The notes beneath the pieces are model-generated. The model did not search any database, was not told where the DNA came from, and saw only the letters and a program-made list of their open reading frames with translations. From Nocardia ninae NBRC 108245 (GTDB taxonomy: Bacteria > Actinomycetota > Actinomycetes > Mycobacteriales > Mycobacteriaceae): a stretch of 64,000 nt of DNA. This document shows, piece by piece, positions 1 to 8,234 of the stretch. The first letter of the stretch is position 1, and each line of letters starts with the position of its first letter. The stretch is taken from the NCBI RefSeq assembly GCF_007990755.1, contig NZ_BJXA01000027.1, positions 37,896-101,895 on the forward strand, written 5' to 3'. Both the position numbers and the translations under genes were made by a program.

Positions 1-642
1 CTCGCGCTCGAAGAAGCCGTTCTTGATGGCTTCCTCGGCCCGGTTCTGCGACCGGACGCCCCAGTGGTCCTGCTCCTCGCGGGTGATCCCGGTGAAGCCC
101 GCGACGTTCTCCGCGGTCTGGCCCATCGCGATGTAGGCATCGGGGATGAGGCCGTCTTCGCGCGGGTCGTGCCAGACGCCCGCGCCGCCCTCGGCGGTCT
201 TCGCGGTGCGCGCCTGCGCGTCGGCGAAGAGCGGGTTCTGGGTGTTCGGCCAGCTGTCGGCGGAGCCGTTCTTGTACCGGGACACCGTCTCGACGCCCGC
301 GGAGATGAAGACGTCGCCCTCGCCCGCCTTGATCGCGTGGAAGGCCATCCGGGTGGACTGCAGCGACGACGCGCAGTAGCGGTGCACGGTGGTGCCGGGC
401 ACCAGGTCGTAGCCGAGCTGGACCGCGACGATCCGGGCCATGTTGAAGCCGGACTCGCCACCGGGGGAACCGCAGCCGAGGATCAGGTCATCGATCTGGT
501 TGGGGTCCAGGGCGGGTACCTTGTCGAGCGCCGCGCGGACGATCTGGGTGGTCAAATCGTCGGGCCGCATGTCGACCAGCGATCCCTTGGCCGCCCGGCC
601 GATGGGGGAGCGGGCGGTCGAGACGATGACAGCCTCAGGCAT
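1..642 (-). CDS. acetyl-CoA C-acetyltransferase (thiolase), N-terminal 214 residues; runs off the window
   Basis: Thiolase-fold enzyme that makes or cleaves acetoacyl-CoA in fatty-acid degradation. The start is the ATG at 642; the gene leaves the window at base 1, so only about half of a ~400-residue protein is seen. The nucleophilic cysteine is at about residue 90 in HRYCASSLQ, and the GCGSPGGESGFN and SAGVETVSR stretches are typical of the family. It lies head-on to nothing upstream and precedes the SGNH hydrolase on the same strand, which is the M. tuberculosis Rv1074c-Rv1075c order (fadA3). The exact substrate cannot be told from the half seen. Confidence 0.93.
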   Translation of the reverse strand, partial: MPEAVIVSTARSPIGRAAKGSLVDMRPDDLTTQIVRAALDKVPALDPNQIDDLILGCGSPGGESGFNMARIVAVQLGYDLVPGTTVHRYCASSLQSTRMAFHAIKAGEGDVFISAGVETVSRYKNGSADSWPNTQNPLFADAQARTAKTAEGGAGVWHDPREDGLIPDAYIAMGQTAENVAGFTGITREEQDHWGVRSQNRAEEAIKNGFFERE

Positions 643-682
643 GAGGACTCCTTTGTCTGAAGGAACGTGCGAACCGCGGTTG

Positions 683-1681
683 TTACTCGCGGGTTCCTAT
701 CGAATCTACGTCGCGCCCCAGGGGACTGGCAGCCGGGGTCGCCTCGCCCAACGCCTCGAGCAGCACCGGAAGTAGCTGGGCCGCGGCCAGCTCGTAACCG
801 GCGGCCGAGGGGTGGAATCCGTCGGCGGCGAAAAGGAGTTCGGGCTGGGCGCGGAATTCCGGAGCGAGCAGATAACCCATCGGCACCGGACGGCCGCCCG
901 CGACGGCGGTGGCCACCGTCTGCGCCTTGGCCAGCCGAACGCTCCAGTTGTGCACCACCGTGCGCAGCGGCTGCGGAATCGCGGTGACCGTGCCGAGATT
1001 CGGGCAGGTGCCGACCACCACCACGCTGTCGGCCCGGCGCAGTCGCGCGACCGCGGCGGCCAGCCTGCGCGCGGAGGCGCGCACCGAGTGCTTCTTGGTG
1101 ATGTCGTTGGCGCCGATGAGGATCACCGCGGCGTCCGGCGGCGGGCCGGCCACGAACATGGCGTCCACCTGACCGGACAGACCCTTGGAGGTGGCGCCGG
1201 AGATCGCCTTGGTGCTCAATCGAATTCGCTGCCCGGTAGCCATGGCCAGGCCACGGGCCAGGCGGACGCCGGGCACCTCGTCGGCGACCACGCAGCCGAC
1301 GCCGGCCGCGGTGGAGTCACCGAAGATCATCAGGTGCAGGTCCGCGTGCTTGCCGGTGCGCCAGCGTTCCGGCGTCAGGCAGCCCGCCGTGTAGATCCCG
1401 TCGGCTTCCGGCGGTTTCGAGGTGTCGCGGCCGATCACGCCACGCGCCGCGCCTGCCTGCGCCATCAATAGTCGAGAGGCCGCCCACCATGCGGTGCCCG
1501 CGCTGGAACCGGCCAAGACTGTTGCGGCACCGGTCACCGCGGCCGTCCGCCAGCCGATGCGTGGTGCACGCTCCCCCGCCTCTCCGCGCCTTTTGCCGAC
1601 GAGTAAGAGCCGGGTGAGTTGGATCGCGGGCCGCCGGTCGAGTACGTGGCCGATTTTGGGCGTACCCGGTGAGTTACCCAT
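683..1681 (-). CDS. SGNH/GDSL-family hydrolase (Rv1075c-like), membrane-anchored
   Basis: Putative secreted or membrane-anchored esterase/lipase of 332 residues. A hydrophobic stretch at about residues 48-72 probably anchors it. Block I with the nucleophilic serine is FGDSTAAGVG (about residue 120), the block III GAND motif follows at about 192, and DGFHPS near residue 288 supplies the catalytic Asp and His. The ATG at 1681 is the only sensible start before the hydrophobic segment, but it has no clear ribosome binding site and lies inside a short dispersed repeat that recurs at 3815. The start may therefore be a recent acquisition. Substrate unknown. Confidence 0.85.
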   Translation of the reverse strand: MGNSPGTPKIGHVLDRRPAIQLTRLLLVGKRRGEAGERAPRIGWRTAAVTGAATVLAGSSAGTAWWAASRLLMAQAGAARGVIGRDTSKPPEADGIYTAGCLTPERWRTGKHADLHLMIFGDSTAAGVGCVVADEVPGVRLARGLAMATGQRIRLSTKAISGATSKGLSGQVDAMFVAGPPPDAAVILIGANDITKKHSVRASARRLAAAVARLRRADSVVVVGTCPNLGTVTAIPQPLRTVVHNWSVRLAKAQTVATAVAGGRPVPMGYLLAPEFRAQPELLFAADGFHPSAAGYELAAAQLLPVLLEALGEATPAASPLGRDVDSIGTRE

Positions 1682-1703
1682 GTACTTACGAAATCAGTTG
1701 TAG
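1661..1703. repeat. dispersed repeat, copy 1 (overlaps start codon of the SGNH hydrolase)
   Basis: The first 23 bp (CGTACCCGGTGAGTTACCCA plus TGT) are identical to 3815-3837, and the next 20 bp match imperfectly (CGAAATC shared). Read on the minus strand, both copies carry an ATG followed by the same first seven codons (MGNSPGT). In copy 1 the frame runs on into the SGNH hydrolase; in copy 2 it stops after eight codons. Confidence 0.8.
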
Positions 1704-1727
1704 CGGTTGAGGGCAACCGGAACGGAG

Positions 1728-2189
1728 TCAAGCGGGCACGGCGAAGGCACCGCGGGCGGGAATGTTCGCGTGATCGGTGGTGACGGTGACCTCGACCAAA
1801 CCTGGGCCGGTGTCCTGGAGCAGTGAATACTGCATGCTGCCGTAGAGGCCGGACACGATCGTTTCTTCGTAGCTGCCCACTGCGCCGGTGTTGGTGTTGC
1901 GCCAGGCCACGGTGGTGCGGACCTCGCACAGCGGGGCCAGCGGATAGTCGCCCGGCCCGATGCCCGCGACGGGCAGCGCGCGCATATTGAGGATTGCCCG
2001 GCCCGGCCACGCCGGGCCGACATCGGCCCAGGTCCGGATGGTGGTGCCGCACCAGCCGCCGTAGGCGAGCGTGGGCACCTGCGGGAATTCGATGGTCACT
2101 GCGTTCGCCTGCGCGCCCGGTCCGGCCAGCGCGGCCAGTGCCGCTCCGGCCAGCACAACGCCGGCCTTGGCGATGTTCGGCTGCTTCAT
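1728..2189 (-). CDS. small secreted protein, function unknown
   Basis: 153-residue protein with a clear Sec signal peptide: basic MKQPNIAK, then an alanine-rich hydrophobic core, with a likely cut after AQANA at about residue 29. The mature part contains two cysteines (WCGTT and LCEVR) that could pair, and beta-rich sequence ending in VTTDHANIPARG. The start at ATG 2189 is chosen because the signal peptide begins there. I recognise no family. It is divergent from cbs and stands where M. tuberculosis has a different gene (lipU). Confidence 0.75.
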   Translation of the reverse strand: MKQPNIAKAGVVLAGAALAALAGPGAQANAVTIEFPQVPTLAYGGWCGTTIRTWADVGPAWPGRAILNMRALPVAGIGPGDYPLAPLCEVRTTVAWRNTNTGAVGSYEETIVSGLYGSMQYSLLQDTGPGLVEVTVTTDHANIPARGAFAVPA

Positions 2190-2298
2190 GGTTCGGATCC
2201 TAAATGGGCGTTTGCTGGAATCCCGGTTTGTCGCGGCGGAGGGGGTTGCGCGTGGCGTGCGCGAACTCACACCGGGACCATCTGGAACTATGGGTCGC

Positions 2299-3690
2299 AT
2301 GCGCATCGCCGACCATGTAGTGGACCTCATCGGCAATACGCCGCTGGTCCGGTTGAACTCTGTTGTAGGCCCGAACGCCGGACTGGTGGCGGCCAAGATC
2401 GAATACCTGAATCCGGGTGGTAGCTCCAAAGATCGGATCGCGGTCAAGATGATCGACGCGGCCGAGCAGTCCGGGGCGCTGAAGCCCGGTGGCACCATCG
2501 TCGAACCCACCTCCGGCAACACCGGTGTCGGCCTGGCGCTGGTCGCCCAGCAGCGCGGCTACCACTGTGTCTTCGTCTGCCCGGACAAGGTGAGCGAGGA
2601 CAAGCGCAACGTGCTGCGCGCCTACGGCGCCGACGTCGTGGTGTGCCCGACCGCCGTCGCGCCGGAGGATCCGGCCAGCTACTACAGCGTCTCCAACCGC
2701 CTGGTCGGCGAGATCGACGGAGCGTGGAAGCCGGACCAGTACTCCAACCCGGGCGGCCCGGACAGCCACTACGAGACCACCGGCCCGGAGATCTGGCGCG
2801 ACACCGAAGGCAAAGTCACCCATTTCGTCGCGGGCGTCGGCACCGGCGGCACCATCACCGGCGTCGGCCGCTACCTCAAGGAGGTGTCCGGCGGCCAGGT
2901 CAAGATCATCGGCGCCGACCCGGAGGGCTCGGTGTACTCCGGCGGCACCGGACGGCCGTACCTGGTCGAAGGCGTCGGTGAAGACTTCTGGCCCTCCGCC
3001 TACGACCCGGCGATCCCGGACGAGATCATCGCGGTCTCGGACGCGGACTCCTTCGACATGACCCGCCGCCTCGCCCGCGAGGAAGGCCTGCTGGTCGGCG
3101 GCTCGTGCGGCATGGCCGTGGTCGCGGCCATCGAGGTCGCCAAGCGCGACCCGGACGCGGTCGTGGTGGTGCTGCTGCCCGACGGCGGCCGCGGCTACCT
3201 GTCGAAGATCTTCAACGACCAGTGGATGAGCTCCTACGGCTTCCTGCGCGAGCGCCTCGACGGCAGCACGGTCGAACCGCTGGTCGGCGACGTGCTGCGC
3301 GGCAAGTCCGGCGAACTGCCCGACCTGGTGCACACCCACCCGTCGGAGACCCTGCGCGACGCCATCGAGATCCTGCGCGAGTACGGGGTGTCGCAGATGC
3401 CCGTGGTCGGTGCCGAGCCGCCGGTGATGGCGGGCGAGGTCGCGGGCAGCGTGTCCGAGCGCGACCTGCTCTCCGCGGTGTTCGAAGGCCGTGCGCACCT
3501 GACGGATTCGGTCGGCAAGCACATGAGCCCGTCGTTCCCGCTGATCGGTGCGGGCGAGCCGATCTCGGCGGCGACCAAGGCGTTGTCGGATACCGACGCG
3601 CTGATGGTCGTCGAAGAGGGCAAGCCCGTCGGTGTCATCACCCGGCACGACCTGTTGGGCTTCCTGAGCATCGGCACCCTCGGCCACTGA
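2299..3690 (+). CDS. cbs: cystathionine beta-synthase
   Basis: PLP enzyme that condenses serine with homocysteine to cystathionine, the first step of reverse transsulfuration. The 463-residue length agrees with Rv1077 (464). The PLP lysine is K44 in GGSSKDR, the phosphate-binding TSGNTG loop is at 71-76, and GTGGTITG binds the PLP phosphate near 180. The last ~125 residues form a CBS-domain pair (VSERDLL, VGVITRHDLL) as in regulated enzymes. The ATG at 2299 is preferred over 2290 because MRIAxH matches the family N-terminus. metB, which acts in the forward direction of the same pathway, lies 7.8 kb downstream. Confidence 0.96.
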   Translation: MRIADHVVDLIGNTPLVRLNSVVGPNAGLVAAKIEYLNPGGSSKDRIAVKMIDAAEQSGALKPGGTIVEPTSGNTGVGLALVAQQRGYHCVFVCPDKVSEDKRNVLRAYGADVVVCPTAVAPEDPASYYSVSNRLVGEIDGAWKPDQYSNPGGPDSHYETTGPEIWRDTEGKVTHFVAGVGTGGTITGVGRYLKEVSGGQVKIIGADPEGSVYSGGTGRPYLVEGVGEDFWPSAYDPAIPDEIIAVSDADSFDMTRRLAREEGLLVGGSCGMAVVAAIEVAKRDPDAVVVVLLPDGGRGYLSKIFNDQWMSSYGFLRERLDGSTVEPLVGDVLRGKSGELPDLVHTHPSETLRDAIEILREYGVSQMPVVGAEPPVMAGEVAGSVSERDLLSAVFEGRAHLTDSVGKHMSPSFPLIGAGEPISAATKALSDTDALMVVEEGKPVGVITRHDLLGFLSIGTLGH

Positions 3691-3738
3691 GCTGATCCGC
3701 TGATCCGCTGATCCGCCTCTCCGCTGATCCGCCTCTCC
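3691..3738. repeat. 8-bp tandem repeat immediately after the cbs stop codon
   Basis: Six head-to-tail 8-bp units: GCTGATCC three times, then GCCTCTCC, GCTGATCC, GCCTCTCC. The array starts on the base after the TGA of cbs. Two unit variants alternate at the end, suggesting slippage of a two-unit block. Confidence 0.9.
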
Positions 3739-3814
3739 GCGTATTCAGGCCAGATCTAGGCGCCGGAGCCGTGACGTCGCCGCGCCCGGCGGTGGTGCGG
3801 TTTGTCAGTCAGCC

Positions 3815-3857
3815 CGTACCCGGTGAGTTACCCATGTGCTCGCGAAATCTGCTGTCG
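3815..3857. repeat. dispersed repeat, copy 2
   Basis: Second copy of the element at 1661-1703, same orientation, 23 bp perfect then about 60 percent matching. It lies in the convergent gap between cbs and the DUF72 gene, where the encoded frame MGNSPGTG ends at once in a stop. Confidence 0.8.
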
Positions 3858-3863
3858 TGGAAA

Positions 3864-3888
3864 GCCGGGGCCTGTTGCAGGCCCCGGC
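3864..3888 (-). terminator. hairpin terminator of the DUF72 gene
   Basis: Perfect 11-bp stem (GCCGGGGCCTG / CAGGCCCCGGC) with a 3-base TTG loop, touching the stop codon of the DUF72 gene at 3888-3890. There is no long T-run, as is usual in high-GC actinobacteria. Confidence 0.75.
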
Positions 3889-4694
3889 TATTCGAGGCGG
3901 GCGCGCAGGGCTAGGGCGTCGCGGGGAGCCATGACTTTGGCGTCGTTGTCGAAGTAGCAGTAGACGTCGTGGTCGGCGGACCAGGTGCGGATCTTGGCGG
4001 CCCACATGTCCAGGCCTTCATCGGTGTATCCGCTGACGTAGAGCTCGTCGTGACCGTGTAGCCGGATGTAGACGAAGTCGGCGGTGACCTCCTCCATCAG
4101 CGGGTACTTGCCTGCGGCATCGGCGATTACGAGTGCGATCTGGTGCTTGGTCAGCAGCTCGGTGAACTCCGGGGTGACGAAGCTGGGGTGCCGGATCTCC
4201 AGCGCGTGCCGCAGCGGCCGGTCGGCGTCGGTGGTTGTGAACGCCGGATCCACCCGACGGTCGTGCCGTTTCGCGATCTCGACGGCGTGCGTGGTGCTGC
4301 GCGGGAGGTGGTTGAAGAAGGTGCCGAGCAGCTCCGGATCGAACTGGAAGTTCGGCGGCAGCTGCCAGAGGATGGGGCCGAGTTTCGGGCCGAGGGCCAG
4401 CAGCCCGGAGGCGAGGAAATTCGCCAGCAGTTCGTCACCGTCGCGCAGGCGCTTCATGTGCGTGATGAATCTGCTGCCCTTCACCGCGAACACGAAGTCG
4501 TCCGGCGTCTGACTCGACCAGTTCTGATAACTCGACGGACGCTGCAGCGCGTAGAAGGAGCCGTTGATCTCAACGCTGTTCAGCTGCTCGGACAGGTAGG
4601 CGAGCTCGCGCTTCTGCGTGACGCCCTTCGGATAGAAGACGCCACGCCACGGCGGATACACCCAGCCCGAAGTGCCGATCCGGATCTCACCCAT
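3888..4694 (-). CDS. DUF72 (YecE-family) protein
   Basis: 268-residue TIM-barrel-like DUF72 protein. Hallmarks are IGTSGWVYPPWRGVFYP at the N-terminus, VEINGSFY, FVFAVKGSRFITHMKRL, LGPILWQLPP and the C-terminal VYCYFDND. The family is widespread but its biochemical role is unsettled, so none is assigned. The ATG at 4694 puts the family's first motif at the very N-terminus. It is followed by a strong hairpin at 3864 and lies 29 bp downstream of the permease gene on the same strand, so the two may be co-transcribed. Confidence 0.9.
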   Translation of the reverse strand: MGEIRIGTSGWVYPPWRGVFYPKGVTQKRELAYLSEQLNSVEINGSFYALQRPSSYQNWSSQTPDDFVFAVKGSRFITHMKRLRDGDELLANFLASGLLALGPKLGPILWQLPPNFQFDPELLGTFFNHLPRSTTHAVEIAKRHDRRVDPAFTTTDADRPLRHALEIRHPSFVTPEFTELLTKHQIALVIADAAGKYPLMEEVTADFVYIRLHGHDELYVSGYTDEGLDMWAAKIRTWSADHDVYCYFDNDAKVMAPRDALALRARLE

Positions 4695-4723
4695 GACTCC
4701 ATCGTGGCAGCCGCGGCCACCGG

Positions 4724-6112
4724 CTAGCCGGATTTGCCGACCGCGGCCCGCTCTTTCCGCAGCGTCGCGACCCGGCCGACAACCCACGCGACCAGCATCG
4801 CGGCCAGGAACGACAGCAGCGACGCACTCATCCACGCCTGCTTGGTGAAGTGCAGCTTCTCCTGCACATCCACCCAGAACTCGGTCCACACCCCGGCATC
4901 GCCCGGGTTGATGAGCTGATAGACCGAGAGCCCGGCCAGCCAGGCGGTGATCATTCCCCAGCGCGGCGGGGCATCGGTGGCGGTGTTCCACTCGCCCTTC
5001 GCGCGCAGGAAGAAGTCGGCGACCAGTACCCCGAGCAGCGGCACGAACACCGAACCGATCAGGCCGAGGAAGGCGAAGTAGTTCGCCATGTTCAGCTGCA
5101 GCGCGAGCAGCGTGATCAAGGCGCCCAGACCGATCGACAGGATCCGCCGGTCGATGCGCGGCGCGAGATTCTGGATCGAGAGCGCCGTGGAGTACACGTT
5201 GGCGAAGGACTGATCGGCCTCGCGCAAGACGAACACGAAGAAGAACAGCCCGCCGAGACTCACCTGGAGGAACGGCGAGTACTGGCCGTCGCCGGTCGCC
5301 CGGGCCAGCGCGAACAACCCGAGGGTGTAAGCGACGATCTGGGTGATCGCATAGGCCCCGCTGGCCGCGCCGAACGCCGTGCCGGTGCTGCGCGAGTGCC
5401 GGGTGTAGTCGGCCGCGACCGGCATCCAGGAGATGGACACCGCGAGCGCGGCGTCGGTGGCGATCCAGAAGAGGTTCCAGTCGGCGCCGAACGGGCCGCT
5501 GCCGTGCGGGCCCGGATTGGCCGACAGGTCAGGCAATCCGGTGCGGAAGAACTGGATATAAAACCAGACCAGCGCGATCACTACGCCGATCGTGACGAAC
5601 CGGCGCAGCAGCCGCACCGAGCCGAGCGGCCAGATGGTCAGCGCCGTGGTCAGCACGCCCGCGGCCACGACATAGAGCCAGTGCGGGCCACCGCCGAACA
5701 GCTCGTCGGCCGCGTCGCCGATGACGATCAATTCGAAGGTGCCCCAGCCGATCAGCTGGGCGATGTTCAACACGGTGGGCAGATAACTGAGTTTCGCGCC
5801 GAACAGGCCGCGCAGCAGCACCATCGCGGGCTTGCCGGTCTTGGCGCCCGGCACGGCGGCCAGGCCGAGCATCAGCCCGCCGACAACGGTGCCGACGATC
5901 ATCGCGAGGATGCCCGCGGAGATGGAGATCTGCGGTACGCCATCGGAATTCGGTGCCAGCACGGTGTACGCGCCGGAGAAGGCGATGAGGCTGACACCCA
6001 GATTTGCCCAGAATGCGCTCTGGTCCCAGAAGGACAGCACCTTCGGGGCGGGCTCATCGAGGGTGAAGGGGGCCTCGTGCCGTTCGGAGTTGTGCAGGGT
6101 CGATGCAGACAT
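4724..6112 (-). CDS. NCS1-family permease under TPP riboswitch (probable thiamine-precursor transporter, CytX-like)
   Basis: 462-residue integral membrane protein of the nucleobase-cation-symport-1 family (PF02133), with about 12 hydrophobic helices beginning at residue 30 (FWDQSAFWANLGVSLIAFSGA). The family imports cytosine, purines, allantoin, thiamine or hydroxymethylpyrimidine. The choice here comes from the 5' leader, which is a TPP riboswitch (6122-6220): permeases of this family behind such elements (CytX type) are known to be thiamine-pathway transporters, most likely for the pyrimidine moiety. Substrate is therefore inferred from regulation, not from residues. The next gene on this strand is the DUF72 gene, 29 bp away. 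Confidence 0.88.
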   Translation of the reverse strand: MSASTLHNSERHEAPFTLDEPAPKVLSFWDQSAFWANLGVSLIAFSGAYTVLAPNSDGVPQISISAGILAMIVGTVVGGLMLGLAAVPGAKTGKPAMVLLRGLFGAKLSYLPTVLNIAQLIGWGTFELIVIGDAADELFGGGPHWLYVVAAGVLTTALTIWPLGSVRLLRRFVTIGVVIALVWFYIQFFRTGLPDLSANPGPHGSGPFGADWNLFWIATDAALAVSISWMPVAADYTRHSRSTGTAFGAASGAYAITQIVAYTLGLFALARATGDGQYSPFLQVSLGGLFFFVFVLREADQSFANVYSTALSIQNLAPRIDRRILSIGLGALITLLALQLNMANYFAFLGLIGSVFVPLLGVLVADFFLRAKGEWNTATDAPPRWGMITAWLAGLSVYQLINPGDAGVWTEFWVDVQEKLHFTKQAWMSASLLSFLAAMLVAWVVGRVATLRKERAAVGKSG

Positions 6113-6121
6113 GCCCGAAAC

Positions 6122-6220
6122 GCTCTTCCTACGCCGGCATTACCCGGACAGGTTCATGCGGTCGGCGAAGCGCTGGGGTCCGCCCTCTCAGCCCGGCCGT
6201 GCCCGAGCTCCCGCGGTGGG
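6122..6220 (-). promoter_or_regulatory. TPP riboswitch (THI element)
   Basis: Read on the minus strand, the leader of the permease has the conserved parts of a thiamine pyrophosphate aptamer in order. These are a 5' GGGAGC-type P1/P2 strand (about 6216-6201), GGGCTGAGAGGG (pyrimidine-sensing, about 6196-6183), ACCC, the variable P3 arm, then GAACCTGTCCGGGTAATGCC and GGCGTAGGAAG (pyrophosphate-sensing, about 6155-6124). The aptamer ends only about 10 bases before the permease ATG, so control by occlusion of translation initiation is likely. When TPP is plentiful the permease should be shut off. Confidence 0.93.
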
Positions 6221-6470
6221 GGTGGTTCGGGCGAATAGTACACGCGGCAGCTCGGCGGCCACGGGGCCGCGCGCTCGGACGGCGGTGAGCTTCGAGTTCG
6301 CTCGAGTGTTTATCCGTAATCTCGTGGGTAGTACGAATAAGGAATGCGGACGCGCGAATGTCCGCTCTGAACAGGGAATTGGCATTGTGCGTTCAGGATC
6401 ACACCAGCTGTTAACCCTGATAACGGAGATGTAACGGTCTGTTCACTAGGCACCGCGAGGATTACTAGGT

Positions 6471-7604
6471 ATGACGCGCAGGCAAGTGATCGGATGGGTA
6501 GCTCTGCTGGCCTCGGTGCTTGCCGGGGCGACGTTACTCGATCGCGTGCATTTTCCGGCGCCGCAAATGATTCTAGCGATCGTCGTCGGTGGGGCGCTGG
6601 CGTTGGCCGGGAAGTTGCCGGCCCCGATGCCTCGGCAGCTCTCGTGCGGTGTGCAGTCCATGCTCGGGGTGTTGATGGGCAGCTACCTGGAGATCTCGCT
6701 GCTGTCGAGTATCGGGATGGCGCTGGTGCCCGTGCTGGCCGTCACGGTGGCGACGCTGCTGATCAGTCTGCTGGTCGCGGTGGTGTTCGCCCGTTTCGCC
6801 CACGTCGAGTTGCCGACCGCGACGCTCGGACTGCTGGCCGGTGGTTCCGCGGCCGTGGTCGCGGTGGCCGACGATATGGACGCCGATCCGCGGCAGGTGG
6901 CGTTCATGCAGTACCTGCGGGTCGCGCTGGTCGCGGTGAGCGCGCCCGCCCTCGGCGCATTGCTGAACAACAGTGGCGAGGGCCTGGTCACCGAGCATGC
7001 GACGCTCGGCGCCGCGGTCACCAATCCTGATCTGCCGTACTGGATGATCGTCGGGCGCGGCGATCAGGTCGCCGGGTTGTCCATCGCGGTGATGCTGTGC
7101 GTGCTCGGCACCAGAGTGGGCAAGCGGCTCAACCTGCCGAGCCCCGCGCTGATCGGGCCGATGCTGATGACCGCGGTGCTCACGGCGCTGGGCGTCAGCC
7201 ACGGGTACGCGCCGACGAATCTGTTCAAGGATCTGCTGTTCGTGCTCATCGGTTTCGAAGTGGGCACCCGCTTCACCAAGCCGGTCGTGCGCGAGATGGC
7301 CCGGATGATCCCCGGCATGACGGTCACCATTGTCGCGCTGTCCGCCATCGTCGCCGGCCTCGCCTTCACCGTCGCCACCTTCGTCGACCTCCAGCTGTCC
7401 GACATCTACCTGGCCACCACACCGGGCGGCATCAACGCCGTGCTGGCCACCGCCGAGTCGATGGATGCCAACCTGCCGTTGATCACCTGTGTGCAGAGCA
7501 TGCGATTGCTGCTCATGGTGTTGATGCTGCCGCTGCTGGCGAAGGCGATGCGGTGGTTTTCGGCGCGGCAGTTAGAGATGCCGGAACCCGAGTTAGCGGT
7601 CTGA
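6471..7604 (+). CDS. AbrB-family membrane transporter
   Basis: 377-residue membrane protein of the AbrB family (PF05145, two AbrB_dup repeats, often mislabelled ammonia monooxygenase). Each half has alternating hydrophobic helices and a conserved loop: LGLLAGGSAAVVAVADDM in the first half and YLATTPGGINAVLATA in the second. This internal repeat is diagnostic. The family is thought to export small organic molecules, but no substrate can be read from sequence. The ATG at 6471 has an upstream GAGGA. It is divergent from the riboswitch-controlled permease with a 358-bp gap that carries the riboswitch and, presumably, its own promoter in the AT-richer part at 6300-6460. Confidence 0.85.
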   Translation: MTRRQVIGWVALLASVLAGATLLDRVHFPAPQMILAIVVGGALALAGKLPAPMPRQLSCGVQSMLGVLMGSYLEISLLSSIGMALVPVLAVTVATLLISLLVAVVFARFAHVELPTATLGLLAGGSAAVVAVADDMDADPRQVAFMQYLRVALVAVSAPALGALLNNSGEGLVTEHATLGAAVTNPDLPYWMIVGRGDQVAGLSIAVMLCVLGTRVGKRLNLPSPALIGPMLMTAVLTALGVSHGYAPTNLFKDLLFVLIGFEVGTRFTKPVVREMARMIPGMTVTIVALSAIVAGLAFTVATFVDLQLSDIYLATTPGGINAVLATAESMDANLPLITCVQSMRLLLMVLMLPLLAKAMRWFSARQLEMPEPELAV

Positions 7605-7696
7605 CCCGGCCTGCGCGGACACTTTCACGCGCCGTATCGCGGTTTTCGGCGCGGTGCGGCGATAACTGTCCATTCAGGCCGGGTTCCCGTGCGCCA

Positions 7697-8152
7697 CTAC
7701 GCCTTCCGTACCGCGCCGACGATGAGATCGGTCCATTCATCGGCCAACGAGGCGAGGCGATACCACGCCGCGTGGACTCGATCGTCGGACACCTTCTCGG
7801 CGGTGTGCAGCAGATGGCTGGCGTGCGCGTGTGCCGCGGCCATGCGATCGACGGTGGCACCGAGGGATCCGGTGCGCAGGTGCTCGGTGCACCCGCGGCG
7901 GGGCACCTGCGTGGCTACCCACTTGTCGATGGCGGCGACCAATTCGGCTCGACGGCAGTCGATTCCCGCGGCCGCGAGCGGATTGCCGTGGCGCTGCCGG
8001 TGCAGGGTGGCCAACTTGCGGGCCCAGTCGATCAAGGGGTGGTCGGTGTTCGGATCGCCCTGGCTACTGGCGAAGGCGGCGACCAGCTCGCGCTGATCCG
8101 GCAGGGATCGAGCGGTGCCGCGGCCGGGGAGGGCGTGATCACGCACGAACAT
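7697..8152 (-). CDS. DUF4254-like protein
   Basis: 151-residue, mostly helical protein. The pattern LP...LVAAF...HPLIDWARKLATLHRQRH and the Arg/His-rich middle resemble the DUF4254 family common in Nocardia, whose function is unknown. The ATG at 8152 has no good ribosome binding site. A 31-codon frame with a very strong one (GGAGGA, start 8234) overlaps it by 14 bases, so translation may be coupled or the gene may be frameshifted. It is convergent with the AbrB transporter. Confidence 0.6.
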   Translation of the reverse strand: MFVRDHALPGRGTARSLPDQRELVAAFASSQGDPNTDHPLIDWARKLATLHRQRHGNPLAAAGIDCRRAELVAAIDKWVATQVPRRGCTEHLRTGSLGATVDRMAAAHAHASHLLHTAEKVSDDRVHAAWYRLASLADEWTDLIVGAVRKA

Positions 8153-8234
8153 CGCGGGCTCCCAGCGGGCGGTGGCGCGTCGCGGCGCGATCGACCGGCC
8201 ATCGGCCGATGGGGTCGGCGGTCTGTGTGTTCAT
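8139..8234 (-). CDS. 31-codon upstream frame overlapping the DUF4254-like start
   Basis: Short open frame with an ATG at 8234, 6 bases behind a consensus GGAGGA. It ends at 8139, inside the DUF4254-like gene. It codes for an Arg-rich peptide (MNTQTADPIGRW...) without recognisable features. Either it is a leader whose translation feeds ribosomes into the next start, or the two frames are one gene split by a frameshift. Evidence is the ribosome binding site and the overlap only. Confidence 0.35.
   Translation of the reverse strand: MNTQTADPIGRWPVDRAATRHRPLGARDVRA

Noticed and set aside
4850-6238. 462-codon plus-strand frame over the permease
   Set aside because: Antisense of the transmembrane protein; the resulting sequence is highly charged and motif-free, and it would cross the riboswitch.
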